Assembly (NCBI RefSeq): GCF_016802725.1
Contig: NC_052678.1
Location: 6,750,001-6,814,000 of the forward strand
Origin: Solenopsis invicta
Taxonomy: Eukaryota > Arthropoda > Insecta > Hymenoptera > Formicidae
DNA length: 64,000 nucleotides
Direction of reading: 5' to 3'
Shown: one piece after another, positions 51,034-62,215 of the stretch
How the letters are laid out: each line of letters opens with the position of its first letter
How positions within the stretch are numbered: the stretch's first letter is position 1
Notes under the pieces: generated by a model
The model's input: the letters and a program-made list of their open reading frames with translations, nothing else
Databases searched by the model: none
What the model was told of the DNA's origin: nothing
Program-made: the position numbers and the translations under genes

Positions 51034-53429
51034 GAACATCTTACCTCGGCCTCTCCTACTTGGTTTTGAACATCATAAAGACCGGAAAGGTTCCCAGGCA
51101 CGTAGCGTTCATCATGGATGGTAACAGACGCTACGCGCAGAAACGAAACATGACAAAAAAGGAGGGACACTTAAAGGGGTATGTATCTTTGAGAAAAGAG
51201 TTTGCAAATGCTAATCTGTATATGTGTTACATATTTTATTTGTGACAGGTTTGATAAAATGATTGAAACGTTGAATTGGTGCATGGACCTTGGTATCAAA
51301 GAAATCACAGTTTATGCGTTCAGCATAGGCAACTTTAATCGTAGCCAAGAGGAACTTGATGGCCTCATGGATCTCAGTAGGCAGAAATTTAACAACCTCT
51401 TAAAAAATATATATGTATTTTAAATCAAGCGTTACAATGCGGCACAATTTTAAATCTTCCCAAGCAGGAAAGAAATAGTTAAAAAATGTTTTTTAAATGT
51501 TTATTTTTTTTTAATATTCCTTTTCTCAACTTATTTTGGAAAAAAATATTTATTTAACATTTATTTAACATTTTTTTTTACTGAAGAATTATTTTAAAAA
51601 TTATTATCTCAAAAATACGTTTTTAAAACGTTTATTTAATATCATGTAAACATTTATTTTTCATAAATTAGTTATTTCAGAAAATGATTTTAGTTAACAT
51701 TTTTTAAACGTTTAATTAACGTTTTATAAATATTTATTTGTCATTAATAATTCATTTGAGATAACGATTTTACAAAATATTTTTTAAATGTTTATTTAAT
51801 ATTATGTAAACATTTATTTGCTATTAATTGTAGGTTAGAAAAAATGATTTTAATTAACATTTTTTAAACGTTTATTTAACGTTTGGTTAATATTTAGTTT
51901 TCATTAATTATTTGTTATCGAAATAATTTCAGTTAACATTTTTTAAATCTTTATTTAACATTATGCAAACATTTATTGCTCATTAATTTTTCATTATACA
52001 AAATAATTTCAGTAAACATTTGCGTAACGTTTATTTAATATTTTTTTAATTTACTTTGTTTTTTTATATGTACTAGCAAAACAAGCGCGCGTTACACAAC
52101 TTTCGATATTATATATAAGCTTCAAATTATAAATTTACTATTAACCCTGGATATACATAACGTGAAAATGCGATCTCTGCGATAACAGTAGCTCGCGATC
52201 AGTGTGTAGCGCGGGAGAACCAAAATCAGCATTACGAAAAAGCGTTAACAATAAACTTTGAGAAAGATACAATTATCGATTTATAATATCGAATAACATG
52301 CACTTTTTCAGATAGAGAAAGATAGGAGAAATATTTTTCAAGTTTTTATTTTTTATGAATTATTCATTTCAAAAAATAATTTTATTTAACATTTTTTAAT
52401 GTTTATTTAACATTATATAAATTTGCTTTTAATTATTCACTTGAGAAAATGATTTCAGTAAATATTCATATAACATGTACTCAATATTTCTTTAATACTT
52501 TTTTAATGTTTATTTTTTATGAAGTACACCCACGGTAATTGATTCTGTCCTTCAGAATATTTTTTAAACTGAGAAGTCACCATTTTTCTACATACTCGCA
52601 GTTCATGATTAATATAACGACTAGAACTTATTGATCGTTACGTTAATCATGAAATGTAAGTATGTAGAAAGATAGCGACTTCTCTGTTTGGAAATTTTCC
52701 ACATGGACAGAATCAAAGTCCTTGGGTGTACACAAGACTTAACGTCGTTATCGTTATTCGTTATTTTTTTTACGGTAACGAGCGTCATCTTTTTATGTCT
52801 GTAACGGTAACGGTAACGTCGTTACATTTTTACAGTAACGGAATTCATCCGTTACTTTTTCATTACTTAGTTCCTTATTATTTATTCAATAGATCGCGCG
52901 CTGATCGCGCATTAGAGTATTGATTGGATACAAATATTTTTATCCAAATCAAATGGAAGAATAAATTTTCAAAATCATAATAATGCGCAATGTACATACA
53001 ATTAGAAAATGGTTTTAAATATTCACTTACTCATTAAATTAGTTTAAAATTGATTTGTATTGATCAATTTTTTTATATTGATCAATAATGTTTGATTAAT
53101 CATCATTCATAATCAATCATAATCATTCAAATGTGATGATTATGAATCGTAATTGTAATAAATTTTAGTGAAAGAATCAGTTTTTGAGTGTACATAGAAT
53201 GTCGTTTTATCACAATAAATAGGTTTTTTGTCATTGTTCTACATTAAAAGACTCCATACGATTTGAGTAAGAAAAAAACATCGGTTAAATTTTTTATTTT
53301 TAATATTTTACAGTTTTCTGACGAAAATTCAATTAATTGATAATATTTTTTTTACATAAATTGTATGGAATTTTTTCCAAATTTTGTATTTACTATGGTA
53401 TAAAAACTTAAAATTTCTTTCGTTATGAA

Positions 53430-53490
<61 letters not shown>

Positions 53491-54676
53491 TGTTGAAAAA
53501 ATTTTGATTTATTTCTGAGATGTAAAATGTGACGAAGTTTAAATCTAAAAACAATGTTTAATCTAAATGTCTATAAAAATTGTGCAGTATAAAAATAGTA
53601 AAAAGTAAATAAGATATTAATATAAGGAATTTGAAAAATTATTAGACAAGTTAAATAAATATAAAAAAAACTATGTTCTATACAATTGTATATAAGTTTA
53701 GAGAATTTAAAGTTTTAATATTTACTACTACATGCAATATTAATTATTAAATAAAGTAATTTTAAAATCTAATAACTTGATACTTTAGCATTAGAAAAAA
53801 ATGACAAAAAAATAACAAATCGTTATTTTCAAAGTAACGGTAACGGTAACGAGTTACTTTTATAAAATCACTGACGAATAACGTTAACGAGTTACTTTTT
53901 ACAAAATGTAACGCGTTATTTTTATAAAATAACGTGCCTAACCCTGATTTTTAGAGACATATTGATGGATGCTGGAGTGTGCTTTCGTGCGTTTGGAAAT
54001 TTGTCCTTGATCCCAGAAGATATAAACCAATTAATGGCTCAAATTGTAATTGCCACTAAGGATAATAATAAAGCATTTTTAAATTTTGCTGTCGCTTATA
54101 CGTGTAAGTATATGATCATCGTAAATCATATTTATATATGCACTCACTTTTATATTTTGTACTAAATGCAAATGAAAATTTACATTTTTTTCCAATGTTA
54201 CGTAAATACCTAATTTAGAAATATATATTTTTTTATTTTTTTATGTTTGCAGCAAGGGATGAACTTACTCATGCAATTACAGATTCTGCAACGGCTGTAA
54301 AACATAATGAAATCTTACCAGAAGATATTACCGAAGAGTTAATATCTGACTATTTGTACACTTACCAATCCTCAAATCCAGAGTTATTGATTCGTACGTC
54401 TGGAGAATGTCGACTTAGCGACTTTTTGATGTGGCAGGTAAGAGAACGTACTTTATTCTTGTGACTTAAATATATATTTCTTCTCATAACTTATCAAAAC
54501 AGATCTGCATTTAAATAATTTTACTAATTTTTTTTTAGCTTTCCAACGCTTGCCTCTACTTTACTGATACCTTATGGCCTGAATTCAACTTATGGAACTT
54601 GCTCGGTGCAGTCTTTTATTATCAAAAATGTTATTATATGTATTATATATTTAGAAAAAACTCCCTTTTCTCGTAA
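51034..54676 (+). CDS. DHDDS: Dehydrodolichyl diphosphate synthase-type cis-prenyltransferase
   Basis: Exons: 51034-51178, 51249-51414, 53955-54103, 54253-54437 and 54539-54676, with GT-AG borders (donors gtatgt, gtattt, gtaagt, gtaaga). The product, about 230 residues as read, has the cis-prenyltransferase signatures: HVAFIMDGNRRYAQK with the catalytic Asp, EGHLKGFDK, ITVYAFSIGNFNRS, GLMDLSRQKF, AYTSRDEL, and RTSGECRLSDFLMWQ, which binds isopentenyl diphosphate. It ends WPEFNLWNLLGAVFYYQK plus a short tail. DHDDS works with NUS1/NgBR at the ER to make the dolichol precursor for N-glycosylation. The start codon is on an unseen upstream exon; the frame is open back to an acceptor at 51033. All joins keep phase except exon 2 to 3, where two bases are lacking. 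The 2.5-kb intron there is full of repeats, and a micro-exon may be hidden. The tail is shorter than in human DHDDS, so a further exon is possible. Confidence 0.85.
51474..52514. repeat. Degenerate tandem repeat, unit roughly 80-100 bp (right arm)
   Basis: Mirror of 29020-30060, inside DHDDS intron 2. Includes the mirrored family A copy at 52054-52264. Confidence 0.75.
52524..52731. mobile_element. 208-bp foldback MITE (right arm)
   Basis: Mirror of 28803-29010. Confidence 0.8.
52733..53946. mobile_element. hAT-like non-autonomous element (right arm)
   Basis: Mirror of 27589-28801. Its terminus cctaaccctg ends eight bases before DHDDS exon 3 (acceptor atttttag at 53947-53954). The element therefore supplies the sequence in which the branch point must lie. 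Confidence 0.65.
53434..53485. repeat. (CA)n microsatellite
   Basis: Twenty-six CA units; mirror of 28051-28101, which has twenty-five. Confidence 0.95.
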
Positions 54677-55499
54677 AACAGCATTTTATAGTATTCCAAC
54701 TTTAGACAGAGTATATGCGAGTAACATCCGCAAACCGACCTGTTCGAACGCATTTTGTCCAGTTTTTTTATGTAAAATAGTCACAAAAATTTCCACTTAC
54801 ATACTATATGGATCGCATTTGCCCTAACAAAACTTTGCTGCCGTGACGTTCGAATTCTAGTTGATCAAAAAAGTTGGTCAAACATATCAATCGAAAGAGG
54901 AGATTTCAAACTTTTTTTACGTCTTGCTCCGAACCTCCTATCTCATTCCGTCTTCAAATAGCAAGCGTTCAAAGCTTCATGTGGGGTCAGATCCACTTAC
55001 GTGTTTAAGAGTTAAATTAAGATTACATTAACTTAAGTTAAATTTAAAAGTTAATTTTAAATAATATTATTACATTAAATTAGATTACTCTATTTTATAA
55101 TAGTAAAACAATTGCAATCATCCAAAATAAATTAAACATTTTGTTTTTAAATTGAGTTTAATGGCATTTTTATATGAAATAACAAAGAAATATTATTATT
55201 TAAATAAGATTACTTTTTCCTTTCACAATTTCTTTTTCTTACATAATCTTTTTACGTAAAAACTTTTAACGTGGAAAATGATGTTTATGATTTAAGATTC
55301 ATATGTATTTTAAAAATAACTATTTGAAGTTAAAAATTTGTTTATTCAAAATTAATTAAGTTAAAAAGTAAAACATTTATCTTTCTAATTGCACAACGTT
55401 TAACTTTTTGACTAGTTACTACTCAACCATGCATATACTGCTACATAAATAATTTATTATAAATTAATTTATTATATTGAAATAGCATATAAAAATGAT
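54677..55499. other. DHDDS downstream region
   Basis: AT-rich after about 55000. The part at 54690-54970 is of mixed composition and may be 3' UTR. No further exon was recognised. Confidence 0.4.
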
Positions 55500-56058
55500 A
55501 AGCCGTGTTTTAGATGATTTATTTGACAGCTACGCTGAACTGTGTTGCTTTCCATAGTGATTTTACTATCCATTTTAATGATTTTATAGTATCCAAGTTT
55601 TGATGCAAAAAATTATGATTTACACATATTTGAGTAACTATAAAAAATTGTTTTGCGCACAATGATTAATTGGTGGATTAAAACAACTGATTTATTATAC
55701 AAGCACATAAGTAAGATAAACATCAGCGTTTCGTGCAGTAACACAATTTGTTTCATTTTTGTATGATTTCGTGTAACAATAGAATCTTTTTTTTCGCGAA
55801 TATTAAAAATACTAAATATTTTGCCGTCAACGATGCAATTACGCGGAAAAAGATGCAAATACTAATTACTAATTATGCAAAACGGGACCATTCATAAAAT
55901 CGGTTCCTCCCGAGCGGCGCGTTAAAGCCCACGTTACGAAGAGTAAAAGTCTTATAAAAAGCGATAGTGTTTCATGCGGACTACGGAGCGTTACATGATT
56001 TTGGCTTCTAAATTTGTATGCCATTTTAAACGTCACATAACGTTATGCTCGCCGGTAC
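55500..56058. repeat. Mariner-free copy of the interspersed repeat
   Basis: Matches both flanks of the mariner in the arms with scattered substitutions and small indels (aagccgtgtttt at the start to gctcgccggtac at the end). It lies in the same orientation as 43821-45257. It shows the empty mariner target and ends exactly where the MITE begins. Confidence 0.9.
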
Positions 56059-56291
56059 CAGAGAGAAACCTGAGAGAGGCCATGCCGTCGATTTTCGTGT
56101 GACGCTTTCTCTAGGTCGTATACCTTTTTTCCCGTAGCTGCTACGGACATACACCAATCGAGCGGGAAAAAAGGTGGATCCAGCCATATAGTTCCGCCGA
56201 CTGAAAATGTGGATCCATTGGCGCCACTGTACGACCTAGAGAAAGCGTCACACGAAAATCGACGGCATGGCCTCTCTCAGGTTTCTCTCTG
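56059..56291. mobile_element. Full copy of a 233-bp MITE with 62-bp terminal repeats
   Basis: The termini at 56059-56120 and 56230-56291 are perfect inverted copies (cagagagaaacctgagagag to ctaggtcgta). A nested inverted pair, ccttttttcccg and cgggaaaaaagg, lies inside. The sequence tggatcca occurs on each side of a short core. No target duplication was evident. Its right half recurs at the outer edge of the left palindrome arm. Confidence 0.9.
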
Positions 56292-56650
56292 TTGTAATTA
56301 TAATTAGAGTATAAATAACAAAAACGCTTGTGACCTTCTGGATTAGGCAAATTTCACACTTGCTTCATTCACCGCCGCTGTAAATCCATCATAAAATTAT
56401 GGTTATACGTCGTACCGCGGGATGGCGCCAGATTATCGAAAAACGCGCCTCGCCGTTGTCGCGAGCCGAGTCTCGTCGCTCTCGTACCTACGGCATCCAC
56501 CCATTCCGTCGCTTCCGTCATATCCGTTTCTACGCGATTATCCATACTTGGCGCGCGATTACCGATTAAATTAAAGGACACGAGCGCTCTCAACGAACGT
56601 TACATAATCTCGGGGAGGGGGGGAAGCGGAAAAAGGGAGGTCCGTGCACA
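56292..56650. other. CpG-rich flank of the island
   Basis: CpG density rises from about 56360. Open frames on the minus strand reflect the lack of stops; no domain is seen. Confidence 0.4.

Positions 56651-56654
<4 letters not shown>

Positions 56655-56727
<73 letters not shown>
56655..56727. repeat. (GA)n microsatellite
   Basis: About 36 GA units. Confidence 0.95.
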
Positions 56728-56730
<3 letters not shown>

Positions 56731-56739
56731 GAAAGAGAG

Positions 56740-58300
56740 GAGCCGGTGCGGAAATGTGATGTAAAACACGGGGGAAACGAAACGGAGGCTGTAGATGAGC
56801 ACGGATGAGATTACATCGCGCCGGTACCGAAGGGAGACGGAAGAGCGCGACGGCGACGACGACGGTGGTGGTGGTGGTGGTGGCGACGACGGCGATAGAC
56901 TGGACGCGATCGGGGGGGGGAGAAAACGATCGACTGCTACGCGCTACTAAGTGAGCAGGCGAACGAGCGAGCGAGCGCGCGCGGCATAGAGGCGAGAGAC
57001 TCGTCGACGGCGGCGGCGGCAGGTAGTGGACGGACGGCAGCGGACGGCGGCAGCGTCGGGCTAAAAGGCGGGGACGGTCGTCGCTCGAGCGTGACCGCGT
57101 GTGTGAGCTTATAGCATCGCGGCGCCAGTCGGCAGTCCTTCGTTTTCCCTTTCTCTCTCTCTTTCACCCAGATCTCTCCTCCGTCTCTCCTCCGTTTCCA
57201 ACCGTTCCAACGTCCCTCTTCTTCCGCTTCGCCTCCCCCTTTCGTGCATCTGCCGCCGGACGACGTAGAGAAGAGGCGGTGGAGGAGGAGAAGGAGAAGG
57301 AGAAGGAGGAGGAGGAGGAGGAGAACGACGGCGACGACGACGACGACGACGACGCGTGCCGCTCGACGGCGACGGGCGAAGAAAACCTGCGGCCGACGGC
57401 GGACAGTCGTTATTCGAGTTCACCGAGTCGCGACGACGAGAGCTGACGACGGCTAACAACGCGTGATCCCCTCGTCATTCACTCGTTCGCTCGCTCGCGG
57501 CACACTTCATCGTTATTTCTATATCGTTGCGGCCGCGCGGGAACCGACCGACCGACCGATCGACCGACCGACCGTCCGCCGGTGCCGACAGGGGAAGTAA
57601 CGACGATCACGGAAAAAGCGGCGCCGAGGTTGTTGCCTCCGCGCTTGCCGTTTTCGAGCGCGGAAGGTAGTGGTGCGTCGCGTACCGTGCGTTTATGTGT
57701 GCGGCCAGGTGACAGAAGGAGGCGAGAGAACGACGAACGCGGGGTGTTGTCACCGCTGCTATCGCTATCGCTGCCGTTCCTGCTGCTGCTGCCGGTTACG
57801 TGGTGCTCGCGTACGCGGGGTGCTCGCTGGCGTCGACCGTCGAAAGTGAACGGGCAGAGGAAGGACACGAGTTCGGCGAGGGCAAGGAAAGAGACGTGGA
57901 GTAGCAGGTGGGTGTAACCCGTCGTGATAATTCGCGCGGTCGCGTTACAACGGGGCGAGACAGGGCGGGGTGGATCGAGCCGGGCCGGGCCGGGCCGGGC
58001 CGAGCCGCCGCCACCGCCGCCGCTGCCGCGTGATCGAGGAGTGTGCACGCGCCGCGCGTGTACCGGCGTCCGTGCGCGGCTTTGAGGTTAAGTGACGCAC
58101 CTGCGATCGATTCGCCCCGCCGCGCGCACGGCGAGGAACGCCCGGCACGAAACGGAGGAAAAACGGCGCGACGCGCGAGGAAAACGCGCTTCCTCGACTC
58201 GTCGGGATGAATCCGCGAGAAACTCCTCGGAACTTTGCTCTCATCCGCGAGCCATCTCTTCGGGTCGATTAACCTTTTACTTGACATGTTGTTCTTACTC
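56740..58300 (+). promoter_or_regulatory. CpG island / promoter and long 5' leader
   Basis: About 1.5 kb of GC-rich, CpG-dense DNA, rare in this window. It is full of simple repeats: GGT near 56865, GAGGAGAAG at 57275-57320, GAC at 57327-57350, ACCG at 57545-57575 and CCGGG at 57978-58000. No TATA box was identified. Candidate starts near 57120-57140 (ccagtcgg, gcagtcc) are only weakly supported. Long Arg/Ser/Pro-rich frames on both strands are a by-product of composition. Confidence 0.65.
58206..58271 (+). CDS. Upstream open reading frame in the leader
   Basis: A 21-residue frame (MNPRETPRNFALIREPS and a few more) starts at the ATG in cgggATGaat and stops at TAA about 15 bases before the next ATG at 58286. 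It overlaps, in a different frame, the in-frame TGA that precedes the main ATG. It could lower initiation at 58286, which is inference. Confidence 0.3.
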
Positions 58301-58301
58301 G
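58286..58301 (+). CDS. Probable first coding exon, hydrophobic N-terminus
   Basis: The ATG at 58286 follows an in-frame TGA about 78 bases upstream. It encodes MLFLL plus one base before a strong donor, g|gtgagt (GT at 58302-58303). A Met followed by hydrophobic residues looks like the start of a signal peptide. The position directly after a CpG island suits the start of a large gene with a long first intron. The following exon is outside the window, so the gene cannot be named. Confidence 0.4.
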
Positions 58302-58889
58302 GTGAGTCATCCTCTTCTTTCTAAGCAGCAGACTGTTCTAACTCAAAATAATTTTGCTCCAAGCTCTTTACGTGATTCTACAATCCGTTCCACAGTAGTA
58401 AACATCAAAATCTTTTTGTTTACAATGGGATTACATTCTCAGATTTCGGTCGTAAATCCCATTGATCGCGAGCAGTCGCAAGTCGAATAATATTTACGTA
58501 TATCACATGCAAACGAAACATGCGAAATGATTATTTTATTACTAAAAAACGATTATAGACCTGTATTTTTGAATGACATTTTTGTTATGGCAATTCTTAA
58601 CCTTTTTAAAAATTAAATTCGAGATAATGGAAAATAGAGAGATACCTGTAATCATAAGTAATTGTAAGATGACAATTGTACGTCAATTTCTGCCAATGTA
58701 AATTAGCTTTAATCTCGGTTTAACTTTTTATCTTTTTCTTACTCCAAGAATAAGAAATACCGCAAGTTAACTTACGTTAATGGAATACAACTACGTTTAC
58801 GCTATCGCGGAATGGCTTTAATTCGCGGTTCGTTCAGATTTCACGATACGATACTCGGCTTGTTTGCGCGTTATCTTTACGCGATGTCT

Positions 58890-60060
58890 GTTACCCTTGA
58901 ACGTAAAAAAGTTCAAGCTAATGATGGAGAAGTTTGAGATTCGCTCGAAGATCGATTTTCACTCATTAACGACGCGTTCAAACATCCTACACAATGTTTG
59001 ATCTTTTCATGTCAGCGCAATTTATTAAGCTCTGCATACTTCTTATCTCGATAAGATAAAGTTCTTACGAAGGAATTTAGAAGTTTATATTATGTGTATA
59101 TTTACGTGATAATATTGATATTATAAAAAATATGGAACGATATAACGCCGTTAAATATTAAAGAATCAAATTTAATTCAATTCCTCGAATTAAATATTAT
59201 TTCGTTATTTTTAACTTTTACATGTCCAAAATTTCTTACTTTAACACAAAATCTGTACTTAAAAGAACAATTTCGTCTAACTTCATCAACTTATTTCTGT
59301 GGTTAAATTGCTTAGTCTCAAAATATGTAAGTAGTAACGTATGCATCTCATAAATAATAAATTGAATTTAAATCAAATTTAATATTATAATTAACTTGTT
59401 TAACCTCATTGTTTAGTTTAAATTATAAATTAAATTAAATTTTGACGTATATATTAAGTAAGAACAATGGCGATCTACAAGAATAACTAAAAATAATTCA
59501 AATTGGATAGAGTTCGACGTTCCGAATTTAACAATGTATGTCAAGTAGTAAATCTCAGTAATTTCTGTAATATAATATACATAATATACATAATATACAT
59601 AACGTAATTTTATGTAAATAATATTCTATCTAAAAAAGATAATTTAAAAGTAAATTACTATTGCGCGCAAAACCACGTCAAGGATGATGCTTCTGAGGGA
59701 ATAAATAATGCAGGCGCAAGCTTTCCAATATATTCCGAATTCTGTTACCATTGAATGTAAAAAAAAAGAAGGTCAAACTGAGAAAATTTTTGAAGTTTAC
59801 TCGACGAATCGTTAACGATGCGTTCAGATAAAATCCTTTACAGAGAGAATATTTAGTCTTTTGTTGTTTGTACAATTTGTTAATCTTTGCTGTTATGTTA
59901 ATGGAATGTTAAAGGAATATGAAAGTTTATATTATGTTTATGTTTATGTTATTATCAAAAATATGGAGTAGTTTTTCTCAGAGATAAATAATGCAGGTGC
60001 AATTTTTCCAATATTTCTATTATCTTTGTATGTAAAAAAAAAAGAATCAACAGTCTGTTT
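58890..60060. repeat. Diverged local duplications in the intron
   Basis: 58888-59000 (ttacccttgaacgtaaaaaa; acgcgttcaaac) resembles 59745-59850 (ttaccattgaatgtaaaaaa; atgcgttcagat). The ataaataatgcagg.gcaa segment occurs at 59701 and again at 59983. Confidence 0.55.
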
Positions 60061-60934
60061 GAAATGTCAGTCAATTAATTTACGTTGCGCCATTTTTTAT
60101 TCTATAATTTGTGACATTTACGTTTGCAGTTTACTCGTAATTATGCTCAAGATGGAAAAGAGTAATATGTAAACTTATTGAGATAAAATCGAGTAACGTT
60201 TAAAGAAAAAGCCTCGTTTTTGTTCGTTCTCCCACGCGCGATCACTGGCAACGTAACAATTCAATCAGCGTTTTCGATAAAACTACGCCGTAATCATACG
60301 CTTTACGCAAAATTTACTTTCGTTGTAATCGCCAAGTCTTGCTACTCGAGCGGTTCGTTCGCTTTCTCTCTTACGTTCAAACGGCATGTTGTTAAAACAT
60401 TATATTAGCTGATAACTAATAATCACCGCAGTGAGCATGAACTTCTTAACTTACTTCAGTGCTCTTATATCTTCATTTCTCTCGTTCAAACTGCGCAAAT
60501 AGCCGACAGTTAAATTCCAATTTGCGGTATTCGAACTTCCGTTCCGATAAAATTCTAAATCGTTGGAAATTTCCTCAATGGAATTTTAATGGGACACGCA
60601 AATGTAAGTTCCCTTTATTAATTAATAAAAAAGTACACCGCCCATGAGAGAGAATCCATGTCCTTTGAATCGCGTGTGTCGCCTTCGCGTTGTAATGTCC
60701 ATCGAAAATGTTGCTCGGAGCAAATAAATGTCGTGACCACACACGGCGTTATCAGAACAGTAACTTTGTAATTTGAAAATACAAATGCAAATGCGAAATT
60801 AAAACTTTACAAGAGCAATATCGCATTGCCGTGAGTATTGACTTTGTAGTTGCGAACGTTATTAAACACTTGTAAAAAGAACTAGGCAACCTGATGATTT
60901 ACATAAATTATATAAATCCGAAACGTTTACTCTT

Positions 60935-61260
60935 TTTTTTTGCTTTAGAATAATCATAAGAACTTTCTTGCGATTTTTTCTATTTTTAAATATTTATTAA
61001 AGTCAGTATTATAAAATTAAAAAAATATAGGGTGTTAGGTTAGTGTGAAATATTACATATGTAGGATGTTGCATACTTTTTTTCAATAAAAGAAACATTA
61101 ATTAAATTTTGTGAGAACACTAGGTGTTTTTTACAGAATATATAAATTCGAAATATACGTGGTTTTCCTTTTTTTCTTTACTTTAGAATAATCATGAGAA
61201 TTTTCTTGCAATTTTTTTTAAATTCTAAATATTTGTATTCATTAAATGTATTCATTAGTA
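60935..61260. repeat. Tandem duplication, unit about 240 bp
   Basis: ctttagaataatcataagaa at 60943 recurs as ctttagaataatcatgagaa near 61181. Both are followed by ttttcttgc.attttt-like sequence and preceded by tataaattcgaaa-like sequence. Confidence 0.7.
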
Positions 61261-61311
61261 CAAAACTTGGAAAAAATGTTGGATGTTTTATACACATAAT
61301 TGTGTTTAGAT

Positions 61312-61440
61312 GATATCGCAAAGTTGCTTGTGTTAATAAATAAATAATAAATGCTGCACCTGCTGCACGAGTCGGAAACGTAATCGTGCTTCTGTTTTTG
61401 AACTCCGCGGAAGGATATCTGTTCAATATTTTTATCTAAA
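61312..61440. repeat. Direct repeat, copy 1
   Basis: ttgtgttaataaataaata, then aatgctgcacctg, then cgtaatcgtgcttctgtttt and ctccgcggaagga. Copy 2 is at 62100-62215. Confidence 0.85.
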
Positions 61441-62099
61441 AAAAGCACTGCTTTTTTCATTAAACTGTTTTGATTTTGAGTACTTAACGAACAGGAATAG
61501 TTCTTGTATGCAAATTGACATATATGTTTTACACTTATGTAACAAAGTCAAGAAAGTAAATATCAAGAGATACGAAAGATTTGAATTGAATACAAATATT
61601 AGAGATTAATCTCTAATTTCTTGGTTCGACATTATGAGGTACGATAGTTTATCATGATATTATGTAAAAGTTACTCACTCGGCAATGTTTTTTTGAAAGT
61701 TTTTTTATATATTTCAAAAATATTATTTAACTGATTGGCTAGTGGCAATTTACATTCGCTTTATTATAGTCAATTCAAATTATAATGAAAATTTTCTGAG
61801 CCTAATAAAAGAAAAATCTTAACAAGATAATTACTACTTTTTTTCATGATAATATCAAGCAACTTACGTCAAGAAAAGTGTTACGTGAATGTTAACGTTT
61901 TCAGATTTCTAATTTTCTAATTAACTATGTACTTAGAAGTTAATTAAATCGTTAAAATGCAAGCATTTTGTGATTGTATGCAAAAGCGCACTCAATTCGC
62001 GCATCTAATTTCTTCTTGTATGCCATTCGTAAAATTGTCAGCAGTCATTGGTAACACGCATCGCGATAAGCATCGCGTTTAGATGGTATTGCAGAATTG

Positions 62100-62215
62100 C
62101 TCGTGTTAATAAATAAATAAATAAAAAAAAAATGCTGCACTTGTATAACGAGCTGGAAACGCAATCGTGCTTCTGTTTTTCAACTCCGCGGAAGGACATC
62201 TGTTCAATATTTTTT
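62100..62215. repeat. Direct repeat, copy 2
   Basis: Diverged copy of 61312-61440 (aaatgctgcacttg, cgcaatcgtgcttctgtttt, ctccgcggaagga), about 780 bp downstream. Confidence 0.85.

Larger units (their letters stand above)
41881..54336. repeat. Right arm of the giant inverted repeat
   Basis: Mirror of 27199-39656. It continues beyond 54336 into the remaining DHDDS exons, so this side looks like the ancestral locus and the left arm like the derived copy. Confidence 0.95.

Noticed and set aside
27199..54336. Simple hairpin-read artefact as the explanation of the palindrome
   Set aside because: Not excluded, but the 2.1-kb asymmetric spacer, small sequence differences between arms, and an outer breakpoint at a MITE fit a real rearrangement better.
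57099..58490. Long Arg-, Ser- and Glu-rich frames on both strands
   Set aside because: GC-rich simple repeats lack stop codons. Frames overlap in several registers and show no domain.
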